Position numbers and translations under genes: made by a program | NCBI GenBank assembly: GCA_027494055.1 | Contig: JAOSJO010000012.1 | Span: 558,001 to 622,000, forward strand | DNA length: 64,000 nt | Source: Anaerolineae bacterium | GTDB taxonomy: Bacteria > Chloroflexota > Anaerolineae > Aggregatilineales > JAFGMM01 | Reading direction: 5' to 3' | Shown: one piece after another, positions 38,254 to 49,092 of the stretch | Layout of the letters: every line of letters begins with the position of its first letter | Numbering within the stretch: position 1 is the stretch's first letter | Notes under the pieces: generated by a model | What the model was told of the DNA's origin: nothing | The model's database searches: none | The model's input: only the letters and a program-made list of their open reading frames with translations

Positions 38254-38290
38254 TGCGCCCCGCACGCTCCGCCGTGTGGGGCGCAGCTTT
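38254..38290 (+). terminator. hairpin between convergent genes
   Basis: A 12-bp stem (38254-38265 with 38274-38285, one G-U pair, 8-nt loop) is followed on the plus strand by GCTTT. It lies 45 nt after the stop at 38209 and before the end of the convergent gene at 38313. Confidence 0.6.
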
Positions 38291-38312
38291 CGCGTCGCGC
38301 CGCCGGCGTGCG

Positions 38313-39593
38313 TCACCGCGCCGCCAGCAGCGCAACCTCGTCAAGCATCACGTCGTAGGCGTGGCCCGACGCATAGAAGCGGACCTCGACCAGCGTGTGT
38401 ATCTTGGCCTCCTCCGGGAGGACGTTGACCAGGTTCCCCGACTCGTATGTATACCACGCGCCGCTGTTAATCCGCTCGTGATCCTGCCGGCACGAGGCGC
38501 ACGTCAGCGGCCACTCCGGGATGGTGTACAGGCTGTAGAAGCCATGTATCCACTCGCGGCGCTCGCCGTTCTCATCATCGTAGACCAGGCGGAGCATCAC
38601 CGGGCACTCGCTGCCGGCAATGCCGCACGTCGAGATGCCCTGATGACCGATGTAGATCACGGCGCGCAGCTCAAGGTAGCCATAATCTGAGAGGTCCAGC
38701 CCCGATAGCGGCTGGCGACAGCCGGTCTCGGCGTGGTTGAGCGTCTCGCCGGCGCGCGCGATGTGCAGCACCGCCCGCCCGTCGAAGTTCTCGCGGCGGT
38801 GCGCGCCGCGCGGCTCGTCGAGTTCGTCCTGCGCGTTGTAGCACCCCCACGAAGACGGCAACGAAGCCAGCCCGTCGGCGGTCTGGTCGTAGAGGTCGAA
38901 GCCGCTGTTCACCAGCAGGTTGGACCGCGCCGGGGCGATGTCGATGGGCGTCTCCGGGTCCGGGCCGGGGACGGACCCCCGCTGCCCCTGGTTGATGACG
39001 GCCTCCGGTCCGGATTCGCCCAGGCTGATCCGGGCCTCGCCCTCGCGCACCGTGACCCCGGCGCTGTCGCCGCCGAGCGCGACGGTGAAATAGCCGCGCT
39101 GTCCGAGGTCGATAGTCGTATCGTAGGGGGCGAATACCCGGAACTGAATGTGGCGTGGGAGGTCGGGCGTGATGAGCACGTCGGCGCGCCCGCGCCTCCC
39201 CAACACCTCAATGACGTAGGGCAGCTCGCTGGCGTCAAAACGGGGGCGCGATGCGTGGTGGATGGTGACGGCGCTGTCGCGCAGCAGGGTCAGGCCGGCG
39301 AGCACCCGCCCCGTATAGGGGTCGCGAAACGTCACGAACGCCTGTGATGTCGAGTCGGTCGTGAGCGTGGTGCGCTCGGCCAGCAAGCGCGACGCGCGTT
39401 CCGTTTCCTCGGCGCGGCCCTCCGGCGAAACGCCGACGGTGTTGCGGCTGACCAGGAGTTCAACATACAGCCCTTCCGTCGATTCGAGCACGAACCAACG
39501 CAGCGCCAGCACAACACCAATGCAGATTGCGCAAAGGGTCAGAAACGACGCAAGCAGGACGACCCATGCGATGCGCTCAGGATTCGTGCGCAT
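38313..39593 (-). CDS. membrane-anchored FecR-like protein with jelly-roll domain
   Basis: A 426-residue protein with an N-terminal transmembrane helix (about residues 11-33). A FecR-like beta region (about 85-220) includes VTVREGEARISLGESGPEAVINQGQRGSV-like repeats of alternating hydrophobics. A C-terminal beta domain opens NLLVNSGFDLYD and ends DVMLDEVALL, similar to carbohydrate-binding jelly rolls. Five cysteines in the last third may form disulfides. There is no TonB system or ECF sigma factor nearby, so the FecR resemblance does not indicate iron signalling. It starts 3 nt after acyP. Confidence 0.7.
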   Translation of the reverse strand: MRTNPERIAWVVLLASFLTLCAICIGVVLALRWFVLESTEGLYVELLVSRNTVGVSPEGRAEETERASRLLAERTTLTTDSTSQAFVTFRDPYTGRVLAGLTLLRDSAVTIHHASRPRFDASELPYVIEVLGRRGRADVLITPDLPRHIQFRVFAPYDTTIDLGQRGYFTVALGGDSAGVTVREGEARISLGESGPEAVINQGQRGSVPGPDPETPIDIAPARSNLLVNSGFDLYDQTADGLASLPSSWGCYNAQDELDEPRGAHRRENFDGRAVLHIARAGETLNHAETGCRQPLSGLDLSDYGYLELRAVIYIGHQGISTCGIAGSECPVMLRLVYDDENGERREWIHGFYSLYTIPEWPLTCASCRQDHERINSGAWYTYESGNLVNVLPEEAKIHTLVEVRFYASGHAYDVMLDEVALLAAR

Positions 39594-39596
39594 GGA

Positions 39597-39908
39597 TCAG
39601 GACGCCGTATAGGTCACGCGGAAATCGCCGAACTCGCCGGTCGCCTCAGCCCAGGTCACATCGACCTCGACGACGCTCGCGGACGACGGACCCTGGCGCA
39701 GCCAGGAGACAAACCGGTCGAGGCTGGTGCGCGGCCCCTCGGCGAGGGTCTCGACGGTGCCATCCCAGCGGTTGCGCACCCAGCCTCTCAGGCCTAATTC
39801 GTTGGCCTTACGCACGGTGTAGTAGCGGAAATTGACTCCCTGCACGCGCCCATGAACGACCGCGTGCAGGCGTTGGTCTGTCATGAGTTCGTTGGCTTCG
39901 GTGGACAA
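39597..39908 (-). CDS. acyP: acylphosphatase
   Basis: Hydrolyses carboxyl-phosphate bonds such as acetyl phosphate. The ~100-residue product has the full signature: VHGRVQGVNFR with the phosphate-binding arginine and GWVRNRWDGTVE with the catalytic asparagine. The first ATG (39908) adds eight residues before a second ATG; either may be used. It is cotranscribed with the FecR-like gene 3 nt downstream. A TATAAT lies upstream at 39946-39951. Confidence 0.92.
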   Translation of the reverse strand: MSTEANELMTDQRLHAVVHGRVQGVNFRYYTVRKANELGLRGWVRNRWDGTVETLAEGPRTSLDRFVSWLRQGPSSASVVEVDVTWAEATGEFGDFRVTYTAS

Positions 39909-39945
39909 GGTGTCTCATCCTTGGCGGTATAAGGCAGCACGCGCC

Positions 39946-39951
39946 ATTATA
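39946..39951 (-). promoter_or_regulatory. -10 box upstream of acyP
   Basis: A perfect TATAAT on the minus strand, 38 nt before the first ATG of acyP. The -35 region is weak, so this is only a candidate. Confidence 0.4.
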
Positions 39952-40000
39952 CCGCAACCTGTCGCACACAAGCCCACCGCATCACAGAGGCACGGCGCGC

Positions 40001-40769
<769 letters not shown>

Positions 40770-40774
40770 GCGTT

Positions 40775-41384
40775 TTACGCCTCTTCCGGCTCGCCGATTT
40801 CATATCGAGCGAAACGTCTGACGACGATATTCTCTTTCAACTCGGCAACAAGTTCGGTGAGGACATCCTGCACCGTCCTCTTGCCGGAGTCATCGCGAAT
40901 CCAGGGCTGGATGAGCAGCGCCACGTCCTCATACCACTTGTTCAACCGTCCTTCTGCGATCCGGTCCGCCACGTTTTCGGGTTTCCCTCCGCGACCGCGT
41001 CCCGTCGGAACTCCGCCTGCTTGGCTTCAATCTTCGCCTGGGGATGTCCTCGACCTTCAGGTACGCCGGCGCATGGAACGCGATGTGCAGCGCCAGGTCA
41101 TGGGCGAACGCGGCAAATTGCTCGGTCCGCGCCACGAAGTCCGTCTCGCAGTTGACCTCCACCATCACGCCGACGCGCCCGCCCGGATGGGTGTACGTCT
41201 CGACCAACCCATCGCTGGCGACGCGCTCCGACTTCTTGGCGGCGGTGGCAAGACCCTTCTGCCGGAGGTACTCGGTGGCTTTGGCAATATCGCCGTCGTG
41301 CTCCTCCAGCGCCTTCTTGCAGTCCAGGAATGCCGCGCCGGTGGCCTCGCGCAGCTCCTTGACCATCTGTGCCGTGATCTGCAT
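40775..41384 (-). CDS. tsf: elongation factor Ts, frameshifted
   Basis: Nucleotide exchange factor for EF-Tu. The N-terminal UBA-like domain ([19 protein letters not shown]) and the core ([10 protein letters not shown]) are in one frame. One C missing near 41040 and one A missing near 40980 shift the reading; the C-terminal part ([14 protein letters not shown] ... [14 protein letters not shown]) ends at 40775. The corrected length, about 203 residues, fits the short EF-Ts type with one dimerisation core. The ATG is 2 nt after the rpsB stop. Confidence 0.9.
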
Positions 41385-41386
41385 GT

Positions 41387-42349
41387 CTACTCTTCCTCGA
41401 TTTCGTCAGTGGATTCAGCAACGCTTTCGGCCTCGGTATCCTCGGAGGCTTCATCGGCGGCGGCCTCTACAGAGGCCTCTTCAGTGGCCTCGCCAGAGTC
41501 CTCGACCTCTTCTTCGTCTTCCTTGTCGCTCTCACCACCCGCAAACGAAAGCCCGCCGCGCAGTTTCGCAAGGGTGGCCTCACCGAGATACGCCTCGTCT
41601 TCCTCAATGTCCATGAAGCGCTCGTAGTCGATCTCTTCCTCTTCGCCCACGTCCTCAACGTCCTTCCGCATGGCGATGCCCTCAAGCGCTGCGTCAGCCA
41701 CCCTGGCGGTGAGCAGCTTGATGGCGCGGATGGCGTCGTCGTTGGCCGGCACGATGTGGTCCACAATGTCGGGGTCGCAATTGGTATCGACCAGCGCCAG
41801 CACCGGGATGCGGAGGGTGTTCGCCTCTTTGACGGCGGTGCGCTCGCGCCGCACGTCAACCACGTAGAGCAGGCTGGGGAGCCGGGTCATGTTGCGCACG
41901 CCGCCAAGGCGGTCTTGCAGCTTCTCAATCTTGCGATTGAGCTGCAGCGCTTCCTTCTTCGTGAGCAGGTCGAACTCGCCCCGGTCGCGCCGCGCCTCCA
42001 GGCTCTTGAGCGTCTCGATCCGCTGGCGGATGGTGCGCCAGTTGGTCAGCGTGCCGCCAAGCCACCGGTGGTTGACGTAGGGCATGCCGCAGCGTTCTGC
42101 CTCGCGCTGGATCGTCTCCTGCGCCTGGCGCTTCGTGCCCACGAAGAGCACGACGCCGCCACCCATGACGATATCACGGACCTTGTTATAGGACGCTTCG
42201 AGCGCGATGATCGTCTGCTGCAAATCGATGATGTGGATGCCGTTCCGTTCGGTGAAGATGAACGGAGCCATCTTGGGGTTCCACTTCTGGGCGCGATGCC
42301 CAAAGTGGACGCCCGTCTCCAGCAGTTCCTTCATGGAGACGACTGCCAT
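41387..42349 (-). CDS. rpsB: 30S ribosomal protein S2 with long acidic tail
   Basis: A 320-residue S2. The core ([52 protein letters not shown]) is typical. The final ~90 residues are extremely acidic ([22 protein letters not shown]), longer than the usual ~240-260 residue protein. The ATG at 42349 has AGGAGG upstream; longer in-frame starts would pass through the leader. It heads the rpsB-tsf-pyrH operon. Confidence 0.93.
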   Translation of the reverse strand: MAVVSMKELLETGVHFGHRAQKWNPKMAPFIFTERNGIHIIDLQQTIIALEASYNKVRDIVMGGGVVLFVGTKRQAQETIQREAERCGMPYVNHRWLGGTLTNWRTIRQRIETLKSLEARRDRGEFDLLTKKEALQLNRKIEKLQDRLGGVRNMTRLPSLLYVVDVRRERTAVKEANTLRIPVLALVDTNCDPDIVDHIVPANDDAIRAIKLLTARVADAALEGIAMRKDVEDVGEEEEIDYERFMDIEEDEAYLGEATLAKLRGGLSFAGGESDKEDEEEVEDSGEATEEASVEAAADEASEDTEAESVAESTDEIEEE

Positions 42350-42468
42350 AATGTTGTTCCTCCTGTTTTTTTGACCTCCACGCCCTTCATCCCCGCGCGG
42401 CACCGGGGCCGCTGGCCGGCCGGCAACACCGCTTGGGTCCGGGCGTGTGTGTGATTTTCCGGCGGGGA

Positions 42469-42497
42469 AGTGTAACATATCGTCCCGATAAGGCCAA
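42469..42497 (-). promoter_or_regulatory. rpsB promoter
   Basis: On the minus strand TTGGCC (42497-42492), 17 nt, TACACT (42474-42469). The start near 42462 gives a GC-rich ~110-nt leader before rpsB, which could carry autogenous S2 control. Confidence 0.55.
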
Positions 42498-42564
42498 AAA
42501 CCAGTCGCCACGCGCCGCGATGAGGGCCGCGTGAGACAGACCTGAAAATTCTCTTATAAAATCC

Positions 42565-42593
42565 TTGACATGCCACCAAGATGTCGTTAGAAT
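42565..42593 (+). promoter_or_regulatory. str-operon promoter
   Basis: Perfect TTGACA (42565-42570), 17 nt, TAGAAT (42588-42593). It is the main promoter for rpsL and the genes downstream, divergent from the rpsB promoter. The start is near 42600. Confidence 0.85.
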
Positions 42594-42674
42594 TGTGTTT
42601 CGCTGATAATTGGTGGACCGTATCCCTGCCTTGTGCGGGGCGATGCGTGTCAAATTGAATGAGCGGTCGTGTAA

Positions 42675-42761
42675 CGAGGCCATCGCTGGCACCAAACACG
42701 ATGGCCTCGACGTTTCAGACCATAGATAGAGAGAACGGGCCGCGCCTGTGCGCGCCCGTTC
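42675..42761 (+). promoter_or_regulatory. two hairpins in the str-operon leader
   Basis: The ~190-nt leader has an 11-bp perfect stem (42675-42685 / 42699-42709, 13-nt loop) and a second stem (GAACGGG 42733-42739 / CCCGTTC 42755-42761, with an inner CGCGC/GCGCG). Neither is followed by a U tract. They are candidates for autogenous control by a ribosomal protein such as S7 or S12. Confidence 0.5.
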
Positions 42762-42787
42762 GCACGCCAAGTAGCAAGGGGAAGGCC

Positions 42788-43210
42788 ATGCCAACCATCA
42801 ACCAACTGGTGCGCAAAGGACGCAGGGCAAAGAAGGCGAAGACCAAGGCGCCTGCACTGCAATATACGTTCAATACCTATTCGCATAAGCGGAGCAAGCA
42901 GCCCAAAGGCGCGCCGCAGAAGCGCGGCGTGTGCACACAGGTGCGCACGATGACGCCGAAGAAACCGAACTCGGCGCTGCGCAAGATCGCCAGGGTGAGG
43001 CTCAGCAACGGTATCGAGGTTACTGCCTACATCCCCGGCGAGGGTCACAGCCTCCAGGAGCACAGCGTCGTGCTGGTGCGCGGGGGCCGCGTCAAGGACC
43101 TGCCCGGCGTGCGCTATCACATCGTGCGCGGCACGCTCGACGCCGACGGCGTCCAGAGCCGCCAGCAGGCCCGCAGCAAATACGGCACCAAAGCGCCGAA
43201 GAAGCGCTGA
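42788..43210 (+). CDS. rpsL: 30S ribosomal protein S12
   Basis: A 140-residue S12, the decoding-centre protein. Conserved parts: [41 protein letters not shown] and [12 protein letters not shown]. About 15 residues ([15 protein letters not shown]) are inserted after PAL compared with the E. coli form, which I associate with Chloroflexota. The ATG at 42788 matches the family start. First gene of the superoperon. Confidence 0.96.
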   Translation: MPTINQLVRKGRRAKKAKTKAPALQYTFNTYSHKRSKQPKGAPQKRGVCTQVRTMTPKKPNSALRKIARVRLSNGIEVTAYIPGEGHSLQEHSVVLVRGGRVKDLPGVRYHIVRGTLDADGVQSRQQARSKYGTKAPKKR

Positions 43211-43233
43211 TTACGGCGTTAAGGAGCGAAGCC

Positions 43234-43704
43234 ATGCCCAGACGATACCGCCCGGAACCGCGTGAAATCGAGCCAGACGTCAAGTACAACAGCGTCTTGC
43301 TCACCAAGTTCGTCAACGCCATGATGAAAGGCGGCAAGAAAAGCACCGCCTTCAGCGTCATGTACGACGCGCTGGAATTGGTCGAGGAACGGACCCGGCG
43401 CGACCCGATTGAGGTTTTCGAGCAGGCGATGCGCAACGCCACGCCGGCAATCGAAGTCCGTCCCCGGCGCGTCGGCGGTTCGACGTATCAGATTCCGATT
43501 GAAGTCCCGCCGCAGCGGGCGCGCGCGCTTGCCACCCGCTGGCTGCTCGCGGCGGCCCACGCCCGCCACGGCAAGAGCATGGCCGAGAAGCTGGCTGCCG
43601 AGTTGATGGACGCAGCCAACAACCAGGGTTCGGCAATTAAGAAGAAAGACGACACGCACCGCATGGCGGAGGCCAACCGCGCGTTCGCGCACTACCGCTG
43701 GTAG
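43234..43704 (+). CDS. rpsG: 30S ribosomal protein S7
   Basis: A 156-residue S7 that nucleates the 30S head. It has [43 protein letters not shown] and [12 protein letters not shown] at the C-terminus. AAGGAG lies 8 nt before the ATG. It follows rpsL by 23 nt. Confidence 0.96.
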   Translation: MPRRYRPEPREIEPDVKYNSVLLTKFVNAMMKGGKKSTAFSVMYDALELVEERTRRDPIEVFEQAMRNATPAIEVRPRRVGGSTYQIPIEVPPQRARALATRWLLAAAHARHGKSMAEKLAAELMDAANNQGSAIKKKDDTHRMAEANRAFAHYRW

Positions 43705-43744
43705 GCGGTGACGCGGAAGCTCGGCGCATTAAGGCACCGAAACG

Positions 43745-45830
43745 ATGGCACAGGGTAACGGTAGCTTCGACCTCAAAAAAAGTACGCAATATCGGCATCA
43801 TTGCCCATATTGACGCCGGCAAGACGACGACGACCGAGCGCGTCTTGTACTACACCGGCAAGACGTACAAGATGGGCGAAGTGCACGAGGGCACGACCGT
43901 TACCGACTGGATGGAGCAGGAGCGCGAGCGCGGCATCACCATCACCGCCGCCGCCATCACCAGCGAGTGGCGCAACCACCAGATCAACCTGATCGACACC
44001 CCCGGCCACATCGACTTTACCGCCGAAGTGCAGCGCTCGCTGCGCGTGCTCGACGGCGGCATCGTCGTGTTTGACGGTGTGGCGGGCGTCGAGCCGCAGT
44101 CCGAGACGGTGTGGCGGCAGGCCGACCGCTACCACGTGCCGCGCATCTGTTTTGTAAACAAGATGGACCGCATTGGCGCCAGCTTCGAAAACACCTTGGC
44201 AACCATCCGCGAGCGGCTGGCCGCCAACCCGATTGCAATCCAGATGCCCTGCGGTGAGGGCGCGGATTTCAAGGGCGTCATCGACCTGTTGAACATGAGA
44301 CTGCTCACGTGGGAAGACCAAGCCGGCACGGCAATGCATACCGCCGACATCCCGGAGGCGCTTCAGGCCGAGGCAGAACGCCGCCGCCAGGAGATGGTTG
44401 AGCAGATCATCGAGACCCACGACGCCCTCACCGAGAAATACCTCCTTGAAGAAGAGGTTTCAGTTGCGGAATTGATCGCCGCGCTGCGTGAGGCGACGCT
44501 GCGCAATGCGGCGCAGCCCGTGCTTTGCGGCTCGGCGCTGAAAAACCGGGGCATCCAACCGCTGCTCGAAGCCGTCATCGACTACCTTCCCTCGCCGCTC
44601 GATGTGCCGCCGATCACCGGAACTGATCCCCGCACGGAGGAAACACAGGAGCGCCACGCCTCTGACGACGAACCGCTCTCGGCGCTCGTCTTCAAGATCG
44701 TCGGCGATCCCTACGTGGGCCGGCTTGCCTACTTCCGCGTGTACTCGGGCGTCATCAAGGCCGGCAGCAACGTGATGAACACCACCAAGGGGCGTAGGGA
44801 GCGTATTGGCCGGGTGGTGCGGATGTACGCCGACCGTCGCGAGGACATCCAGGAAGTGCGCGCGGGCGACATCGCGGCCACACTCGGCCTTAAGGACACC
44901 TTCACCGGCGACACGCTCGCCGAAGCCACCCGCCCCATCATCCTCGAAAGCATCACTTTCCCAGAACCGGTTATCCAGGTCGCCATTGAGCCGAAGACGA
45001 CCGCCGATCAGGACAAGATGGGCGAGGCCCTGCGCCGGCTGGCGGAGGAAGACCCCACGTTTGTGGTTCGGGCTGACGAGAACACCGGCCAGACGCTGAT
45101 CGCCGGCATGGGTGAGCTTCATCTTGAGGTCCTTGTTGACCGGATGCTGCGCGAGTTCCGCGTTGCCGCCAAAGTCGGCCGGCCGCGCGTCGCCTATCGC
45201 GAAACCATCACGCGCCCGGTGCGCGCCGAAGGGCGTTTCATCCAACAGCGCGGCGGGCGCGGGCAATATGGCGTGGTCGAGCTTGAGCTGGAGCCGCTTG
45301 ATAGGTACGAGGGCTTTGAGTTCGAGGACAAGACAGTCGGCGGCATCATCCCCAGGGAGTACATCCGCCCGATTGCGGATGGCATCAGAGAGGCGATGAG
45401 CAGCGGCATCATTGCCGGCTTCCCGGTCGTGGGCATCAAGGCCATGCTGGTGGACGGCGCCTACCACGAGGTTGACTCGTCCGAGATGGCGTTCAAGATC
45501 GCCGGCTCGATGGCCTTCAAAGAAGGGATGCAGCGGGGCAAACCCATCTTGCTCGAACCGGTCATGCGCGTGGACATCGTATGCCCGGACGAGTACACCG
45601 GCGACGTGATTGGCAACCTTTCCGCGCGTCGTGGAGAGATCAAAGGTGTGGAACCACGCAGCGGCGGCGTTTCGATGATACACGCCACCGTGCCGCTGGG
45701 TGAGATGTTCGGATATGCCACCGACCTGCGCAATATGTCGCAGGGGCGGGGCAGCTTCACAATGGAGTTCGACCGGTATGTTGAGGCGCCGCCCGCTGTG
45801 GCAGAGCGTGTCACGCACGGTCTGGGATAG
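43745..45830 (+). CDS. fusA: elongation factor G, frameshifted at an A7 tract
   Basis: The translocation GTPase. Codons 1-12 ([12 protein letters not shown]) start at 43745, then a seven-A run (43775-43781) puts the rest one base out. With six A the sequence continues [19 protein letters not shown] (P-loop), then DTPGHIDF and NKMD, and domains II-V to 45830 ([14 protein letters not shown] near the end). The corrected length is about 694 residues, normal for EF-G. Sequencing error is the simplest reading, but A7 tracts also allow RNA polymerase slippage. Confidence 0.93.
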
Positions 45831-45868
45831 CGTCTCCGTATCAGGCACACGCAGGGAGGTAATGCACC

Positions 45869-47072
45869 ATGGGAAAGCAGAAGTTTGAGCGCACAAAGCC
45901 GCATGTGAACGTGGGGACGATCGGGCACATCGACCACGGGAAGACGACGCTGACGGCGGCGATCACCAAAGTGCTGGCGATGAAGGGGAAGGCGGACTTC
46001 CGCGCGTTCGATTCGATTGACAACGCGCCGGAAGAGAAAGCGCGCGGCATCACGATCAACATCTCGCACGTGGAGTACGAGACGGACGCGCGGCACTACG
46101 CGCACGTGGACTGCCCAGGGCACCGCGACTACATCAAGAACATGATCACCGGGGCGGCGCAGATGGACGGGGGCGATCCTGGTGGTGGCGGCGCCAGACG
46201 GGCCGATGCCGCAGACGCGGGAGCACGTGTTGCTGGCGCGGCAGGTGGAAGTGCCGGCGATGGTGGTCTACCTGAACAAGGTGGACATGATGGACGACGA
46301 GGAGTTGCTGGAGCTGGTGGAGCTGGAGTTGCGCGAGTTGCTCAGCAGCTACGAGTTCCCTGGCGACGAGATCCCCATCATCCGGGGGTCGGCGCTGGCG
46401 GCGCTGGAGAGCAGCAGCACGGACCCGAACGCGCCGGAGTACGGCAGCATCCTGGAACTGATGGAGGCGGTGGACAGCTACATCCCCACGCCCTCGCGCG
46501 AGACCGACAAGCCGTTCCTGATGTCGGTGGAAGACGTGTTCAGCATCAAGGGGCGCGGCACGGTGGTGACCGGGCGTGTGGAGCGCGGCATGCTGCAGAA
46601 GGGGCAGGAAGTGGAGATCGTGGGCATCCGCGATACGCGCAAGACCGTGGTGACGGGCGTGGAGATGTTCCACAAGGAACTGGACCAGGCGCAGGCGGGC
46701 GACAACGCCGGGCTGCTGCTGCGCGGCATCGACCGCGACGAGGTGGAGCGCGGGCAGGTGATCGCCGCCGTGGGCAGCATCACGCCGCACAAGCGCTTCC
46801 GCAGCCAGGTGTACGTGCTGCGCAAGGACGAGGGCGGACGCCACAAGGCCTTCTTCAGCGGCTACCGCCCGCAGTTCTACATCCGCACCATGGACGTGAC
46901 CGGCACGATTGAACTGCCCGAAGGTGTGGAGATGGTGATGCCCGGCGACACCGTCAACCTGATCGTCGAACTCATCACCCCCGTCGCCCTCGAACGCGGC
47001 TCCACCTTCGCCATCCGCGAAGGCGGCCTCACCGTCGGCGCCGGCGTCATCACCGAAATCCTCGAAAACTGA
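45869..47072 (+). CDS. tuf: elongation factor Tu, frameshifted
   Basis: Delivers aminoacyl-tRNA to the ribosome. The P-loop region [10 protein letters not shown], switch I ARGITI and DCPGHRDY are in the first frame. An extra G in the run at 46168-46172 shifts the frame inside [17 protein letters not shown] and domains II and III ([17 protein letters not shown]-like [14 protein letters not shown]) continue to 47072. Corrected length is about 400 residues. It lies between fusA and rpsJ as in many bacteria. Confidence 0.94.
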
Positions 47073-47094
47073 GGCGCAAAGCAGAGGTTACTCT

Positions 47095-47403
47095 ATGGCC
47101 AAGCAAAAGATCCGCATTCGACTTAAGGCATACGACCATCGGGTTCTGGATCAGTCGGCACGGCGCATCGTCGAGACGGCGGAGCGCACGGGCGCGCGCG
47201 TCGTCGGGCCGGTGCCGCTGCCGACCAAGATCGAGCGCTTCACGGTGCGCCGCTCGCCCTTCATTGACAAGGACAGCCAGGAGCACTTCGAGATCCGCAC
47301 GCACAAGCGCCTGATCGATGTCCTGGACCCGGACAGCAAGACCATCGATACGCTCATGCGGCTCAACCTGCCGGCAGGGGTCGATATCGAGATCAAGATC
47401 TGA
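47095..47403 (+). CDS. rpsJ: 30S ribosomal protein S10
   Basis: A 102-residue S10, also known as NusE in antitermination. It has [32 protein letters not shown] and [13 protein letters not shown]. It starts 22 nt after tuf, with AGAGG upstream, and opens the S10 segment. Confidence 0.96.
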   Translation: MAKQKIRIRLKAYDHRVLDQSARRIVETAERTGARVVGPVPLPTKIERFTVRRSPFIDKDSQEHFEIRTHKRLIDVLDPDSKTIDTLMRLNLPAGVDIEIKI

Positions 47404-47484
47404 AGTCGGCTGCGGGCCGGCCATAGCTTGGAGCGACGTGATACCGATGAGGCGCAAGACCTCGACTAGTCCCTGGGAGGCACT

Positions 47485-48129
47485 ATGAAGGGCATTATAG
47501 GAAGAAAAGTGGGCATGACCCAAGTGTTTGACGCAGCCGGCCAGGTGATTCCTGTCACCGTAATCGAGGCTGGCCCGTGCTACGTCACCCAGGTGCGCAC
47601 CCAGGAACGCGATGGCTATACCGCCGTTCAACTCGGCTTTGGGGAAGTCAAAGCGCAGCGCCTGACGAAAGGTCAGGTCGGCCACCTGCAGCGCGTGAAC
47701 ATTCCCCCGCTGCGCCATCTGCGTGAATTCCGCACCAAAGAAACCGACGTCGAGGAAGGCGAGCGCATCACCGTCGATGTCTTCGAAACAGGCGAGCGCG
47801 TCGATGTCGTTGGGGTCTCGAAGGGGCGCGGTTTTGCCGGCGGCATCAAGCGCCACGGGTTTAACCGCCAGCCCAAAACGCACGGCCAATCAGACCGCGA
47901 GCGCGCGCACGGCTCCGTTGGCGCGACCTCCACGCCGGGCCGTGTGTTCAAAGGCTCGCGCATGGCGGGGCACATGGGCAGCGAGCGCGTCACGAGCCAG
48001 AATCTGGAAGTCGTCGTCGTGGACCCGGAACGCAACCTGCTGGCCGTCAGAGGGTCCGTTCCGGGCGCGAAGGGCGGCATCGTGATGATTAAGGCCGCGC
48101 GCAAGCAACCCACAGCAAAGAAGGCTTAG
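47485..48129 (+). CDS. rplC: 50S ribosomal protein L3
   Basis: A 214-residue L3. It has [14 protein letters not shown] at the N-terminus and the [21 protein letters not shown] loop that reaches the peptidyl-transferase centre, then RMAGHMG. It follows an 81-nt gap; GGAGG precedes the ATG. Confidence 0.96.
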   Translation: MKGIIGRKVGMTQVFDAAGQVIPVTVIEAGPCYVTQVRTQERDGYTAVQLGFGEVKAQRLTKGQVGHLQRVNIPPLRHLREFRTKETDVEEGERITVDVFETGERVDVVGVSKGRGFAGGIKRHGFNRQPKTHGQSDRERAHGSVGATSTPGRVFKGSRMAGHMGSERVTSQNLEVVVVDPERNLLAVRGSVPGAKGGIVMIKAARKQPTAKKA

Positions 48130-48133
48130 AGCG

Positions 48134-48754
48134 ATGGAAGTTCCGGTTCTCAATCAAAACGGCCAACAGGTCAGCACGGTGGAGTTGCCGGCGAGTATCT
48201 TCGAGGTCGAAGTGAACCCCGGCCTCATGCACCAGGCCTACGTGCGCCAGATGGCGAACGCGCGCCTCGGCACCCACAAAGTCAAGACGCGCTCCGAAAA
48301 CCGCCGGAGCAAGGCGAAGTGGTACCGCCAAAAGGGCACCGGTCGCGCGCGCCACGGCAGCCGGAACGCGCCCATCTTCGTGGGCGGCGGCGTCGCGCAC
48401 GGCCCCAGGCCGCGCAGCTACCGCAAGGACATGCCGCGCAAGATGCGGCGGGAGGCGCTGCGCTCGGCGCTTTCGGCGCTGGCCGCCGACGCGCGAATCG
48501 TCGTCGTGGACCAGTTGCAGCTCGACGCCCCAAAGACCAGGGAAATCGCCAGTATACTCGACGCCCTGGTCGGCGAGGGCACCGCGCTCCTGCTCATGCC
48601 AGAGCGTGACGAGAATGTCGAGAAGAGCGTGCGCAACCTGCCCAACGCCTGGTACCTGCGCGCCAACTACCTCAACATCCGCGACCTGCTCGGCTACGAC
48701 AAGGTTGTGATGCCGTTGGGCGCGCTCGAAGTCATCGAGTCCTTCCTGGGTTAG
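48134..48754 (+). CDS. rplD: 50S ribosomal protein L4
   Basis: A 206-residue L4 with the N-terminal strand [12 protein letters not shown], the exit-tunnel loop region [16 protein letters not shown] and the C-terminal [12 protein letters not shown]. It starts 4 nt after rplC. In some bacteria L4 also represses its own operon; no such leader was seen here. Confidence 0.96.
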   Translation: MEVPVLNQNGQQVSTVELPASIFEVEVNPGLMHQAYVRQMANARLGTHKVKTRSENRRSKAKWYRQKGTGRARHGSRNAPIFVGGGVAHGPRPRSYRKDMPRKMRREALRSALSALAADARIVVVDQLQLDAPKTREIASILDALVGEGTALLLMPERDENVEKSVRNLPNAWYLRANYLNIRDLLGYDKVVMPLGALEVIESFLG

Positions 48755-48780
48755 GGCTGAAGGGCAAAGGACGAAGTCAT

Positions 48781-49077
48781 ATGGCACAGATACCGATTTA
48801 CGAGATCATCCGGCGCCCGGTCATCACCGAGAAATCGACCTATCAGGCGGGTGAACTCAACCAGTACGTGTTCGAAGTTCACCCGAAGGCCAACAAGGTC
48901 CAGGTGCGCGAGGCGATTGAGATTATCTTCGACGTGGACGTTGCCAAGGTCCACATCGCCAACATGCCGGCCAAGATCGGCCAGCGGTGGCGACGAAGCT
49001 ACATCCGCAAGAGCGCCTGGAAGAAGGCCATTGTGAAAGTGGCGCAGGGGCAGAAGATCCCCCTGTTTGAGACGTAA
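48781..49077 (+). CDS. rplW: 50S ribosomal protein L23
   Basis: A 98-residue L23 with IIRRPVITEKST, FEVHPKANKVQVREAIE and the basic C-terminal loop. It lies at the exit tunnel, docking SRP and trigger factor. It starts 26 nt after rplD. Confidence 0.95.
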   Translation: MAQIPIYEIIRRPVITEKSTYQAGELNQYVFEVHPKANKVQVREAIEIIFDVDVAKVHIANMPAKIGQRWRRSYIRKSAWKKAIVKVAQGQKIPLFET

Positions 49078-49092
49078 GCGAGGAGCGAGCCG

